Source: a virus
Length of the DNA stretch: 30,384 nucleotides
Strand: one strand, 5' to 3'
IMG/VR virus record: IMGVR_UViG_3300034071_002646
Coordinates: 1-30,384 of that record
Numbering within the stretch: position 1 is the first letter of the stretch; each line of letters begins with the position of its first letter. The notes under the pieces are model-generated. The model did not search any database. It saw only the letters and a program-made list of their open reading frames with translations, and had not been told where the DNA came from. This document shows positions 1 through 5,765 of this stretch, piece after piece. The translations under genes were made by a program, and so were the position numbers.

Positions 1-786
1 GATCTTCTCGGCCAGAAGATCGTGCCGCTCGAAGAAAAGGAAAACGCCTGGCAGACCTTCTGGCGCCAGACCGCCGCCGCCGGACCCGTGGGCAACCTCG
101 CCGTGTCCTGGATCACCAATCGCGACACCTTCTCCGGCCGCCACCTCACCGAGGCCGACATGGGCACCCGCGAACTCCTCGGAGCCTACACCCAGCACGC
201 CGCCGGCGTCGCTCTCCCACCGCTTGTGCCAGACCTCGCCGCCGCCGTCGGCATTGGCGATGGCGGAGCGCTCTCCCGCGCCGGCACCCGACAGGTGAAC
301 AAGACCCTCGCCACCTACGACCCCGTCCAGACCATCATCCGCTCGGTGTTCGGCATGAACGTCAAATCCGCCGCCCCGAACCTCTACCGCCAGGCCGACG
401 ACTTCCGCGCCGCCAACGGCTACGACGCCCAACCCGGCTTCGACTACGGCACCACCGTCACCAGCCGAGCCAAACGCCTCCTCGTCGCCCAGCTCGCCCA
501 GGACGAGCCAAACCCGACCGCTATCAAGAACCTCGTGCGCAAGCTCAAGGAACTCGGCGTCCCCATGGAAACCGAAGGCGACATCAACAAGACCCTGAGC
601 ATCATCGACCCCGCCGCCCTCATCGGTGGCAGCAAAAAAGCAGGCATCACCGCCGAAACCGCCCGCCAGCGCTTCCGCCAGTCCCTCCCGCCCGAAAGCC
701 GTGCCCTCTACGAAACCGCCCTCCAGGAATACCAGCGCATCAAACAACGCGCCCCCCTCCTCGTGAGACAGGCTGCCAGCCTGTAA
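1..786 (+). CDS. C-terminal part of a large, probably virion-associated protein (5' end outside window)
   Basis: The frame is open from base 1, so the gene begins upstream; the GTG at 22 is only the first start-like codon inside the window. About 261 residues are visible. The text contains GNLAVSWITNRDTFSGRHLT, which resembles the 'NRDxFTGRPI' type of segment I recall near the ends of very large phage polyvalent or internal virion proteins. The rest is alanine-rich, mostly helical-looking, with no catalytic motif, signal peptide or membrane segment. It ends in a short palindromic repeat that supplies the last codons and stop, followed by tandem GTCAA repeats and a strong terminator, so it is the last gene of its transcript. 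The virion role is inferred from length, composition and position. A tape-measure, ejection or LPD-type protein are all possible. Confidence 0.5.
   Translation, partial: DLLGQKIVPLEEKENAWQTFWRQTAAAGPVGNLAVSWITNRDTFSGRHLTEADMGTRELLGAYTQHAAGVALPPLVPDLAAAVGIGDGGALSRAGTRQVNKTLATYDPVQTIIRSVFGMNVKSAAPNLYRQADDFRAANGYDAQPGFDYGTTVTSRAKRLLVAQLAQDEPNPTAIKNLVRKLKELGVPMETEGDINKTLSIIDPAALIGGSKKAGITAETARQRFRQSLPPESRALYETALQEYQRIKQRAPLLVRQAASL
768..784. repeat. Palindrome forming the end of the first gene
   Basis: ACAGGCTGCCAGCCTGT is a perfect inverted repeat with 8-base arms around one C. It overlaps the last codons and the stop of the first gene. Similar ACAGGCTG-CAGCCTGT elements are, from memory, dispersed repeats in planctomycete and verrucomicrobial genomes. 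No T-run follows, so it is not itself an intrinsic terminator. Confidence 0.6.
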
Positions 787-790
787 ATCC

Positions 791-822
791 GTCAATCCGG
801 TCACCCCGGTCAATCCAGTCAG
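791..822 (+). repeat. Tandem 9-bp GTCAATCCG-type repeat, copy 1
   Basis: GTCAATCCG, GTCACCCCG and GTCAATCCA follow one another at exact 9-base spacing, then a final GTCAG. The array is intergenic, between the first gene and its terminator. The same unit recurs at 2217, 3471 (inside a minus-strand gene), 5726, 8824, 9949, 11198, 13117 and, inverted, 29857. Confidence 0.8.
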
Positions 823-827
823 CCTCA

Positions 828-863
828 GAGCGCAACTAGCCCCCCCTAGTTGCGCTCTTTTTT
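828..863 (+). terminator. Strong intrinsic terminator
   Basis: A perfect 12-bp stem (GAGCGCAACTAG pairing with CTAGTTGCGCTC) with a 6-base C loop is followed directly by six Ts (858-863). This is a textbook rho-independent terminator for the plus strand. It closes the transcript of the first gene and isolates it from the small-gene run beginning at 925. Confidence 0.9.
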
Positions 864-887
864 CTTCCCTCCATCTTGCTTTTCTTG

Positions 888-915
888 TTGAATAAAACCA
901 AGATTGCACGATACT
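888..915 (+). promoter_or_regulatory. Possible promoter for the 925-3147 gene run
   Basis: TTGAAT (888-893) and GATACT (910-915) are spaced by 16 bases, each matching the sigma-70 consensus at 4 of 6 positions. It sits where a new promoter is expected, between the terminator and the first gene of the run. The predicted start of transcription would be only a few bases before the ATG at 925. Weak match; context is the main support. Confidence 0.3.
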
Positions 916-924
916 AGGGGTGCC

Positions 925-1182
925 ATGAAACTCGCCCTCACCAACCTCGAACACTTCGACGCCCTCTCGCAGGAAACCCCAGCCTTCACCGCCGACCTGA
1001 TCGTCGATGGCACCCCACGCGGCAAGGTCCGCAACCACGGTTCCGGTGGTGCCAACTTTTACACGGACCCCAAAGTCGAGCGCGAGATCGACGCCTACGC
1101 CAAAACCCTCCCCATGGTCGAGTTCGATGGCATGAAGTTCCACGAAACCGCCGAGACTCTTATCTTCCAACTCATCCCATGA
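925..1182 (+). CDS. Small conserved-looking phage protein, unknown function
   Basis: This is an 85-residue protein starting MKLALTNLEHF. I chose the ATG at 925 over the upstream TTG at 904 because it is preceded by AGGGGT at a suitable distance, one of the few Shine-Dalgarno-like sites on this strand, and because the extra N-terminal residues look non-coding. It is soluble, mixed alpha/beta in appearance, with a central segment rich in Gly, Ser and Asn (RNHGSGGANFY). No family recognised. Its stop overlaps the next start (ATGA), so it is probably translated together with the methylase-like gene behind it. Confidence 0.7.
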   Translation: MKLALTNLEHFDALSQETPAFTADLIVDGTPRGKVRNHGSGGANFYTDPKVEREIDAYAKTLPMVEFDGMKFHETAETLIFQLIP

Positions 1183-1838
1183 AAATCCTCATCGCCTGCG
1201 AATCCTCCGGCACCGTGCGCGATGCCTTCATCAAACTCGGCCACGAGGCCATGTCCTGCGACCTGCTCCCCACCAGCAAACCCGGCCCGCACTACCAAGG
1301 CGATATTCGCGACATCCTCGGCAACGGCTGGGACATGCTCATCGCGCACCCACCCTGCACCTACTTGACGAACTCCGCCGTCTGGGCACTGGGAGACGTA
1401 CCCTACCACCAGAAGGTGAAGCCCACGACACTGGTCGGCGCGGCACGCCGCCAAGCCCAGCAGGAAGCGCTCACCTTCTTCCGGCTGCTTTGGGAGGCTC
1501 CCATTCCCAAAGTCTGCGTCGAGAACCCCGTCGGCATCGCCAACACGGTCATCTGCAAACCCACGCAGATCATCCAGCCTCACCAGTTTGGTGAGGACGC
1601 CAGCAAAGGCACCTGCCTCTGGCTGCGCGGACTGCCCCCCCTGCGTCACACCAAGCACATCGCGCCTCGCATGGTCAACGGCAAGCCCCGCTGGGCCAAC
1701 CAGACCGACGGAGGCCAGAACAAACTCAGCCCCACCGACCTCCGCTGGCAGGTCAGAAGCCAGACCTACCAAAACATCGCCGACGCCATGGCCCAGCAAT
1801 GGACCACCACCGATAAAACAGCCCTAGAACTTTTCTAA
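1179..1838 (+). CDS. Phage DNA methylase-like protein (cytosine-5 methylase fold, short form)
   Basis: The protein has 219 residues. Residues 2-29 (MKILIACESSGTVRDAF then a conserved GHEAMSCDL) match the SAM-binding start of a compact phage family usually annotated as C-5 cytosine methylase. HPPCTYLTN (57-65) carries the Pro-Cys pair with Cys60 as the candidate nucleophile, and VENPVG (114-119) corresponds to the ENV motif. CLWLRGLPPL and a C-terminal R/Q-rich segment ending near AMAQQW also fit the family as I remember it. It lacks the large target-recognition domain and GNAIVPQ motif seen in the gene at 13178, so activity is uncertain. It overlaps the preceding gene by ATGA. Probable role: modification of phage DNA against host restriction. 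Confidence 0.75.
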   Translation: MKILIACESSGTVRDAFIKLGHEAMSCDLLPTSKPGPHYQGDIRDILGNGWDMLIAHPPCTYLTNSAVWALGDVPYHQKVKPTTLVGAARRQAQQEALTFFRLLWEAPIPKVCVENPVGIANTVICKPTQIIQPHQFGEDASKGTCLWLRGLPPLRHTKHIAPRMVNGKPRWANQTDGGQNKLSPTDLRWQVRSQTYQNIADAMAQQWTTTDKTALELF

Positions 1839-1850
1839 CCCACCGCCCCC

Positions 1851-2057
1851 ATGCCCCGCACCCTCACTCCACAACGCCGCGTCTCCTCACAAGACACCCG
1901 CCCACGCCTCCCCAGCGCCCCCGGCCCCAAGCCCGCCGTCATCTCCCGCGCCGACACCATCATCGAGCTGCGAACCATCTACCGCCTGATCGACCAAGAA
2001 CTCTACGCCGCCGCCAAGTCCAAACTCATCCTCCTCGGCCGCAACCTCCAACACTGA
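1851..2057 (+). CDS. Hypothetical small protein
   Basis: This is a 68-residue protein. The N-terminal half is basic, proline-rich and probably disordered; the C-terminal half (about 34-68) is a helix-rich segment, IIELRTIYRLIDQELYAAAK followed by a short Leu-rich end. No Shine-Dalgarno is visible; the ATG follows a C-rich leader, as for most genes in this run. It lies 12 bases after the methylase-like gene and 12 bases before the next one, so it belongs to the same transcript. No family recognised. Confidence 0.6.
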   Translation: MPRTLTPQRRVSSQDTRPRLPSAPGPKPAVISRADTIIELRTIYRLIDQELYAAAKSKLILLGRNLQH

Positions 2058-2069
2058 ACACCCACACCC

Positions 2070-2258
2070 ATGATCCGCACCGCCTCCATCCGCCGTCTCA
2101 AACGCTCCCCAGAACCCGGCATGAACTACCGCTACGCCGTCCGCATCCCCGGCTTCGAGCGCCGCATCCTCGTCACCACCAAAGACGACGCCCTCCGCGC
2201 CTTCCGCCACTCACCCGTCAATCCGGTCAACCCTGTCAACAAAGTCCCCACCCCATGA
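2070..2258 (+). CDS. Hypothetical small protein ending in a GTCAA repeat
   Basis: A 62-residue protein. The first 48 residues look folded (MNYRYAVRIPGFERRILVTT, then KDDALRAF), suggesting a small beta-rich domain with one helix. The last residues, SPVNPVNPVNKVPTP, are encoded by the tandem 9-bp repeat, so the C-terminus is a repeat-derived tail. The stop codon overlaps the ATG of the next gene (ATGA at 2255). Function unknown; the tail may be dispensable. Confidence 0.6.
   Translation: MIRTASIRRLKRSPEPGMNYRYAVRIPGFERRILVTTKDDALRAFRHSPVNPVNPVNKVPTP
2217..2246 (+). repeat. Tandem 9-bp GTCAATCCG-type repeat, copy 2 (coding)
   Basis: GTCAATCCG, GTCAACCCT and GTCAACAAA follow at exact 9-base spacing. 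They are in frame with the small gene and give the peptide VNPVNPVNK. The array lies just before the stop codon. Confidence 0.8.
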
Positions 2259-2470
2259 CCCTCGAACTCACCCCCGAACAACGCACCGACCTCGCCGCCG
2301 CCGTCGGTCATCGCCTCGACTTCATCGACCGACTCTCCGACGATCCCCGCATGACCGGCCCCGCCATGTCAGCGCCCCGCCGCGATTTTGCCGCCGAAAA
2401 ACAGCGTCTCGAATCCCTCCACGATCTCCTCAACGTCCCCCACACCACCGTCACCCTCCACCAGCCATGA
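2255..2470 (+). CDS. Hypothetical small helical protein
   Basis: A 71-residue protein, predicted mostly helical: LTPEQRTDLAAAVGHRLDFI, then a second helix with FAAEKQRLESLHDLL at about residues 44-58. No catalytic motif, membrane segment or recognised family. The start overlaps the previous stop by ATGA and the end overlaps the next start by ATGA (2467), so four consecutive small genes are translationally coupled. It may serve as a small accessory or regulatory factor. Confidence 0.6.
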   Translation: MTLELTPEQRTDLAAAVGHRLDFIDRLSDDPRMTGPAMSAPRRDFAAEKQRLESLHDLLNVPHTTVTLHQP

Positions 2471-2721
2471 CTGACCCCGAAACCACTGCAAACAACCACC
2501 AACCACCGCCAACCACCGCAAACGCGGCTCCCCAGCACGGCGGCCCCCGCCAACCCGGCCCCGGCAAAAAACTCGGACGCCCCAAAAAGCCCAAAAAAGA
2601 CAAAGCCGCCTGCCTGCAAATCACCCTCAGCAGCCCCAAGGCACGCACCGCTCTAAAACGCAAAGCCAAACGCGCCAAACTCACCCCCGGCGCTCTCATC
2701 GAGCGCGAGCTGCGTCTCTGA
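2467..2721 (+). CDS. Small basic protein with AT-hook-like motif and ribbon-helix-helix-like tail
   Basis: An 84-residue, very basic protein. Residues 1-30 are Pro/Asn/Thr-rich and partly encoded by an ACCACCGCAAAC-type repeat. LGRPKKPKK (about 37-45) looks like an AT-hook (GRP core with flanking lysines). The last 35 residues, ITLSSPKARTALKRKAKRAK followed by LTPGALIERELRL, resemble the strand-helix-helix of a CopG/Arc-type DNA-binding domain. I infer a small DNA-binding regulator; a structural nucleoprotein role is possible. It is the last member of the ATGA-coupled series. Confidence 0.55.
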   Translation: MTDPETTANNHQPPPTTANAAPQHGGPRQPGPGKKLGRPKKPKKDKAACLQITLSSPKARTALKRKAKRAKLTPGALIERELRL

Positions 2722-2748
2722 CCCCTTTCCGGCCCTCACCGGCCCCTC

Positions 2749-2809
2749 ATTTTCAGTCAGCACCCTCACCGCCGGCACTTCCGCCGGCGGCCAGTCGTGC
2801 CCTGAAAAT
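2749..2809 (+). promoter_or_regulatory. Three-part collinear hairpin in the leader of the 2812 gene
   Basis: Three inverted repeats nest in order: ATTTTCAG (2749-2756) with CTGAAAAT (2802-2809); GCAC (2760-2763) with GTGC (2797-2800); CCGCCGG (2769-2775) with CCGGCGG (2784-2790) around an 8-base loop. The outer stem ends two bases before the ATG at 2812. It could be an RNA element controlling translation of the next gene, a processing site, or a DNA-level palindrome. There is no T-run, so it is not an ordinary terminator. Confidence 0.5.
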
Positions 2810-2811
2810 CC

Positions 2812-3207
<396 letters not shown>

Positions 3208-3237
3208 TCAGAAACTCTTCCAGTTGTTCAGCGGTTA

Positions 3238-3272
3238 TCATTCCTCATTCCTCATTCGGGTTTCGTCATTCC
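3238..3272. repeat. CATTC-type tandem repeat
   Basis: Repeats of TCATTCC/TCATTCG with a GGGTTTCGTCATTCC ending overlap the 3' end of the resolvase gene. A near copy (TCATTCGCCATTC with GGTTTCGTCATTCC) lies at 4046-4078 inside the minus-strand HTH gene, where it encodes RNDETRMANDEGR. This repeat and its peptide are familiar to me from verrucomicrobial genomes (memory, not verified). Confidence 0.65.
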
Positions 3273-3836
3273 TGCGCCGAGTCTCAGCTCCACCCAAGTG
3301 CCTTCCTCACACCGCCGGTTGCACTTTACCTGCACATGCCGTATCTCCACAAACTCCGGCGCATCATCCGGCAGCCAGGCCGGAAACGCCAACCGCAGGC
3401 AGTCCGTCAGCGCCTTCGTGCTCCCGCAGAAGTTTTCCACGTCCAGCGGCTGGCACGTCGCCCGCGTGAACGTCAACACCGTCACTCCGGTCAATGCCGT
3501 CACCTGCGCCGCTTTCCTCGACCTCTCCGCCTCCTGCTTCGCCGCCAGCCGGATCAATTCCCCGCGCTTCCCCAGCTTCCCACCTTGCGCAATCGCATCC
3601 ACCACCAGCAGCGTCTTGGCAGCGATGTCGGTCCGTGGCTTGAGCACATCCAGCAGCGCCCGCGCCGCCGCCTGCTTAAGCCCATGATACTGCTTCCAGT
3701 GCCCGCCCTTCGTCACATTCAAAGACGGCGTATGATAGCCCGGCAGCCATAGGCGCAAGGAAGGGAGCGCGGGCACTCCTGCCCGCTCCGGTGTCTCCCC
3801 GTCTCCCAGTCTCCCAGTCACCAAGTCTGCATTCAT
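3252..3836 (-). CDS. rusA: RusA-like Holliday junction resolvase
   Basis: The protein has 194 residues. From residue 37 it resembles RusA-family endonucleases: PSLNVTKGGHW (37-47) as the N-terminal substrate-facing segment, then LDVENFCGSTKALTD (131-145) carrying the acidic and Asn residues and the Lys of the family's D-x-DN-xx-K pattern, then LPDDAPEFVE (155-164). It would resolve branched intermediates in phage recombination or before packaging. Residues 1-28 are poorly conserved-looking and encoded by a CTCCCAGT repeat, so the functional start may be internal. Its ATG overlaps the stop of the upstream HTH gene (ATGA at 3836). A 9-bp GTCAA array in antisense encodes about residues 111-122. 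Family call fairly sure, activity not. Confidence 0.75.
   Translation of the reverse strand: MNADLVTGRLGDGETPERAGVPALPSLRLWLPGYHTPSLNVTKGGHWKQYHGLKQAAARALLDVLKPRTDIAAKTLLVVDAIAQGGKLGKRGELIRLAAKQEAERSRKAAQVTALTGVTVLTFTRATCQPLDVENFCGSTKALTDCLRLAFPAWLPDDAPEFVEIRHVQVKCNRRCEEGTWVELRLGAGMTKPE
3471..3503. repeat. Tandem 9-bp GTCAATCCG-type repeat, copy 3 (antisense coding)
   Basis: GTCAACACC, GTCACTCCG, GTCAATGCC and GTCACC at 9-base spacing lie inside the resolvase gene. Read from the minus strand they encode part of VTALTGVTVLTF, showing that the repeat is tolerated in coding sequence in either orientation. Confidence 0.7.
3791..3822. repeat. TCTCCCAGT-type tandem repeat
   Basis: GTCTCCCCGTCTCCCAGTCT and a further CCCAGTCACC form a short tandem series over the start of the resolvase gene. 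Related runs occur before the initiator gene (8140-8170) and before the winged-helix gene (11813-11860), so this is another repeat family placed near gene starts. Confidence 0.55.
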
Positions 3837-4279
3837 GCCTTCCCCCTCGGCTTGTACATCACCGCCCGCTCCATGAGCATCTCGCGCAACTCCGCGCCCT
3901 CAAGCGTCGCTGGTATATGCCAGTGCAACGGCGGCCACTCGCCCCGCTTGAACAGCGCAAACGTGCTGCGCCGCTCCCACCCCGTCCGCCCAGGCATATC
4001 CTCCAGCCGCAGCCCGCGATGCTCCATCACGCTCCCCGTCCGGCCTTCATCATTCGCCATTCTGGTTTCGTCATTCCGCCGGGAGGCGGCAGGTTCTATC
4101 TTTGCAGTTTTTCCCTGCGGCGGACGGGGTTCCATGACCTTCCTGACGCCCTCCTTGGAACACACGCTCTTCACCGTCCCCACCGGCACCCCGAACGACT
4201 TCGAGATCGTCGCAAACGTCGCATTCTCCCGCCGCATCCGCAGCAGGCCATTTCGCAGGGCAGGGGGGAGACGTTTCAT
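3833..4279 (-). CDS. Small helix-turn-helix DNA-binding protein
   Basis: This is a 148-residue protein from the ATG at 4279 (MKRLPPALRNGLLRMRREN). Residues 10-40 read as a helix-turn-helix of sigma-region-4 or Cro type (ATFATISKSFGVPVGTVKSV). Mid-protein, RNDETRMANDEGR is encoded by the CATTC-type repeat; the end is basic. An alternative GTG at 4342 would overlap the repressor stop by GTGA, but the extra 21 codons consist of two repeat elements, so I prefer 4279. It lies between the repressor and resolvase genes on one transcript and may be a second regulator. Confidence 0.6.
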   Translation of the reverse strand: MKRLPPALRNGLLRMRRENATFATISKSFGVPVGTVKSVCSKEGVRKVMEPRPPQGKTAKIEPAASRRNDETRMANDEGRTGSVMEHRGLRLEDMPGRTGWERRSTFALFKRGEWPPLHWHIPATLEGAELREMLMERAVMYKPRGKA

Positions 4280-4281
4280 GC

Positions 4282-4297
4282 GGGTTTTGTTGCGACA
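4282..4297 (-). repeat. TGTCGCAACAAAACCC element, copy 1
   Basis: An exact 16-base unit on the minus strand, ending two bases before the ATG of the HTH gene. Identical copies are at 9324-9339 (plus) and 26304-26319 (minus), each also in sense orientation shortly before a gene start. The adjacent 4298-4342 contains a further repeat-like ACCACCGAAGGCACGGAAC string. Confidence 0.75.
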
Positions 4298-4338
4298 GCC
4301 ATAAGCAAAGATTCCGTGTGTTCCGTGCCTTCGGTGGT

Positions 4339-4971
4339 TCACTTCTTCCGGCGTTTCGGCACCTCATGCCCCACCGCCTGCCGCTCGTCGCTCACTGGCG
4401 TCTGGACATCGATCTCGGCCGCCTTTGCGGCCGCCTTTGCGGCGGCCTTTCCGGCCCCGGACCAGTGTGCTGTCGGTAGCGGGACAATAGGAGCACCCGA
4501 GGTTGGGAGTAATTGCGCTTTGGGGTCGGTTTCGGAGGAAATGACAGTCGCGACATTTAAGTAGGGAGTCTGGCATACAGGATTATTATTTCCATAATAA
4601 TGGGACTGTCCAGCAAAACCTTCCGAAGCCAAATGCTCCTGGATGAGTGACAGCAGGTAATCCCGCACCGTCGCGAATCCCGCCGCCGCCGCCAGGGACT
4701 CCAGCTTGTGCCAGTCGGCCAGCGTGAGTTTGAGCTGCCAGAAATGCTTTTCCTCCTCGGCGCTTGTGTCCTCCGCCGGCTTGGCGAACGGCAGCTCGCC
4801 ATGGATGAGCATACGTAGAAGGAGTTGCACCGGCCCAGGAATGTCCTGCCCGTCCTCCCACGACTTCACCGTGCTCGGACTACTGACACCCAGCATCTGC
4901 GCCACATCGCGCAGGCTGAGGTCGCGCTCTTCACGATACTGGCGGAGGGCGTCGCCATAGATTGCGTTCAT
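4339..4971 (-). CDS. XRE-family repressor-like protein with second DNA-binding-like segment
   Basis: A 210-residue protein. Residues 8-45 are a Cro/cI-type helix-turn-helix (LRQYREERDLSLRDVAQMLG then SSPSTVKSWEDG). Residues about 80-115 (WQLKLTLADWHKLESLAAAA and YLLSLIQEHLA) resemble a ribbon-helix-helix arrangement. The C-terminal third is low-complexity, with AKAAAKAAAKAA encoded by a repeated GCCTTTGCGGCC unit. It is the first regulator of a minus-strand group with divergent early genes on its other side, and a perfect palindrome overlaps its start codon. Role inferred: lysogeny repressor, probably autoregulated. An antitoxin-like regulator is an alternative, but no toxin partner is recognisable next to it. 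Confidence 0.7.
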   Translation of the reverse strand: MNAIYGDALRQYREERDLSLRDVAQMLGVSSPSTVKSWEDGQDIPGPVQLLLRMLIHGELPFAKPAEDTSAEEEKHFWQLKLTLADWHKLESLAAAAGFATVRDYLLSLIQEHLASEGFAGQSHYYGNNNPVCQTPYLNVATVISSETDPKAQLLPTSGAPIVPLPTAHWSGAGKAAAKAAAKAAEIDVQTPVSDERQAVGHEVPKRRKK

Positions 4972-4987
4972 GTCCGAACATCGGACA
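4971..4987. promoter_or_regulatory. Operator-like palindrome over the repressor start codon
   Basis: TGTCCGAACATCGGACA is a perfect inverted repeat with 7-base arms and a 3-base centre. Its first base is part of the repressor ATG. A site in this place fits autoregulation by the XRE protein. No second full copy was found nearby. Confidence 0.6.
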
Positions 4988-5013
4988 GAAATACGAAAGT
5001 AGCAAATTTTATT

Positions 5014-5041
5014 TTGACAGCCACCATTGGACGTTCATAAT
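5014..5041 (+). promoter_or_regulatory. Strong sigma-70-like promoter pointing right
   Basis: A perfect TTGACA (5014-5019) and CATAAT (5036-5041, 5 of 6) are separated by 16 bases in a locally A+T-rich stretch. Transcription would begin near 5048 and cross the minus-strand lipoprotein gene in antisense before reaching the plus-strand early genes from 5414. It lies about 27 bases from the palindrome, so the repressor could control it. No equally good minus-strand promoter was seen. Confidence 0.65.
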
Positions 5042-5067
5042 ACGCAAAATGATTCGGATTCTGGACG

Positions 5068-5373
5068 CTAACGCCTCAAACGCCGCGCAAGCCGGTCCAC
5101 CACCGCGCCCGCATGATCCGGAACTTCCGGCACCGGGCGCTCCAGATCACGCGCATCCGCTGCTTCCGCACGGCGATACTCCGCCAGCACCGTTTTCCAC
5201 TCCCGCGCACTCAGCGCGTCCGGTTTCACCTCCAGCAGATGCTCCAGCAGCACCATCCGGCACAGATACTCCACCTGCTGACGGTCCTTTTTATCCAGCG
5301 TCTCCACCTCGGAACAGCTTGGCACTCCCAAGCCCAGGAACAGCGCCAGCAGCACAGCCGTGAATCGTTTCAT
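5068..5373 (-). CDS. Small lipoprotein
   Basis: A 101-residue protein. The N-terminus MKRFTAVLLALFLGLGVPSC is a lipoprotein signal: basic start, hydrophobic core, and a VPSC box with Cys20 as the lipidation site (Pro at -2 is not ideal). The mature part is charged and helical. It lies upstream of the repressor on the minus strand, so it may be expressed from the prophage, for example as a superinfection-exclusion or envelope protein; an Rz1-like spanin is an alternative but the position is unusual. The strong promoter at 5014 reads through it in antisense. Confidence 0.65.
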   Translation of the reverse strand: MKRFTAVLLALFLGLGVPSCSEVETLDKKDRQQVEYLCRMVLLEHLLEVKPDALSAREWKTVLAEYRRAEAADARDLERPVPEVPDHAGAVVDRLARRLRR

Positions 5374-5413
5374 AGACCCCCAGTTTCACCCCAAAACCCC
5401 ACCCGTCAACCTC

Positions 5414-5611
5414 ATGCCCGACGACCCACTCCCCCACGACACTGACACCGGCGAAGTCCTCCTCAAGCTCAACCTCAGCCAGCTCCCGCCCGAGCTGCGC
5501 CGCGACCTGGAGGCCAACGCGCACCTCCAGCGCACCACCCCCACCGGCCTCATCGCCCGCCTCATCAACCGCAAGCTCGAACCCGCCGGAATCAAACTCG
5601 AAGCCGCCTGA
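5414..5611 (+). CDS. Ribbon-helix-helix (CopG/Arc-like) regulator
   Basis: A 65-residue protein. The middle (about 15-50) has the pattern of a ribbon-helix-helix domain: a short strand (VLLKLNLS), helix A (LPPELRRDLEANAHLQ), a turn (TTPT) and helix B (GLIARLINRKLE). I prefer the ATG at 5414 over the GTG at 5360, because the upstream extension runs over the lipoprotein start and has repeat-like sequence. It is the first gene downstream of the 5014 promoter, fitting an early regulator. The end joins a short open frame in the -1 phase (next entry). Confidence 0.6.
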   Translation: MPDDPLPHDTDTGEVLLKLNLSQLPPELRRDLEANAHLQRTTPTGLIARLINRKLEPAGIKLEAA

Positions 5612-5718
5612 ACGATGGACCCAAGCGCGAAGTCCACCTCCGCACCGCCGACATCACCGCCGACATCGTCCAGCGCACCCTCGGCCCCAAATTCGCCCCC
5701 CAAGTCGCCGCCGCCTGA
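5608..5718 (+). other. Short protein-like frame reached by -1 shift or CTG start
   Basis: From 5608 the -1 frame gives about 36 protein-like residues (LNDGPKREVHLRTADITADI and then QRTLGPKFAPQVAAA) ending at TGA 5716-5718. It has no ATG, GTG or TTG; only CTG 5608-5610, overlapping the preceding stop as CTGA, could begin it. The overlapping ATG frame at 5615 gives only low-complexity Ser/Pro. Either it extends the ribbon-helix-helix gene by a -1 frameshift (natural or a sequencing error), or it is a tiny CTG-started gene, or a remnant. Confidence 0.35.
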
Positions 5719-5725
5719 TCCCCCC

Positions 5726-5757
5726 GTCAATCCGGTCAACCAAGTCAACCTCGTCAC
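5726..5757 (+). repeat. Tandem 9-bp GTCAATCCG-type repeat, copy 4
   Basis: GTCAATCCG, GTCAACCAA and GTCAACCTC follow at 9-base spacing, then GTCACC. The array is intergenic, ending nine bases before the ATG at 5766. Confidence 0.8.
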
Positions 5758-5765
5758 CCGCCCCC

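Noticed and set aside
2722-2748. Terminator after the AT-hook gene
   Set aside because: CCGGCCCTCACCGGCC can pair weakly, but there is no T-run and the stronger hairpin at 2749-2809 directly adjoins the next start codon.
3336-4564. Plus-strand frames antisense to the resolvase and HTH genes
   Set aside because: Arg/Pro/His-rich with no motif; the minus-strand frames have coupled starts and recognisable domains.
4962-5363. Plus-strand frame starting at the repressor palindrome
   Set aside because: Pro/Ala/His-rich antisense shadow of the lipoprotein gene, despite lying downstream of the 5014 promoter.
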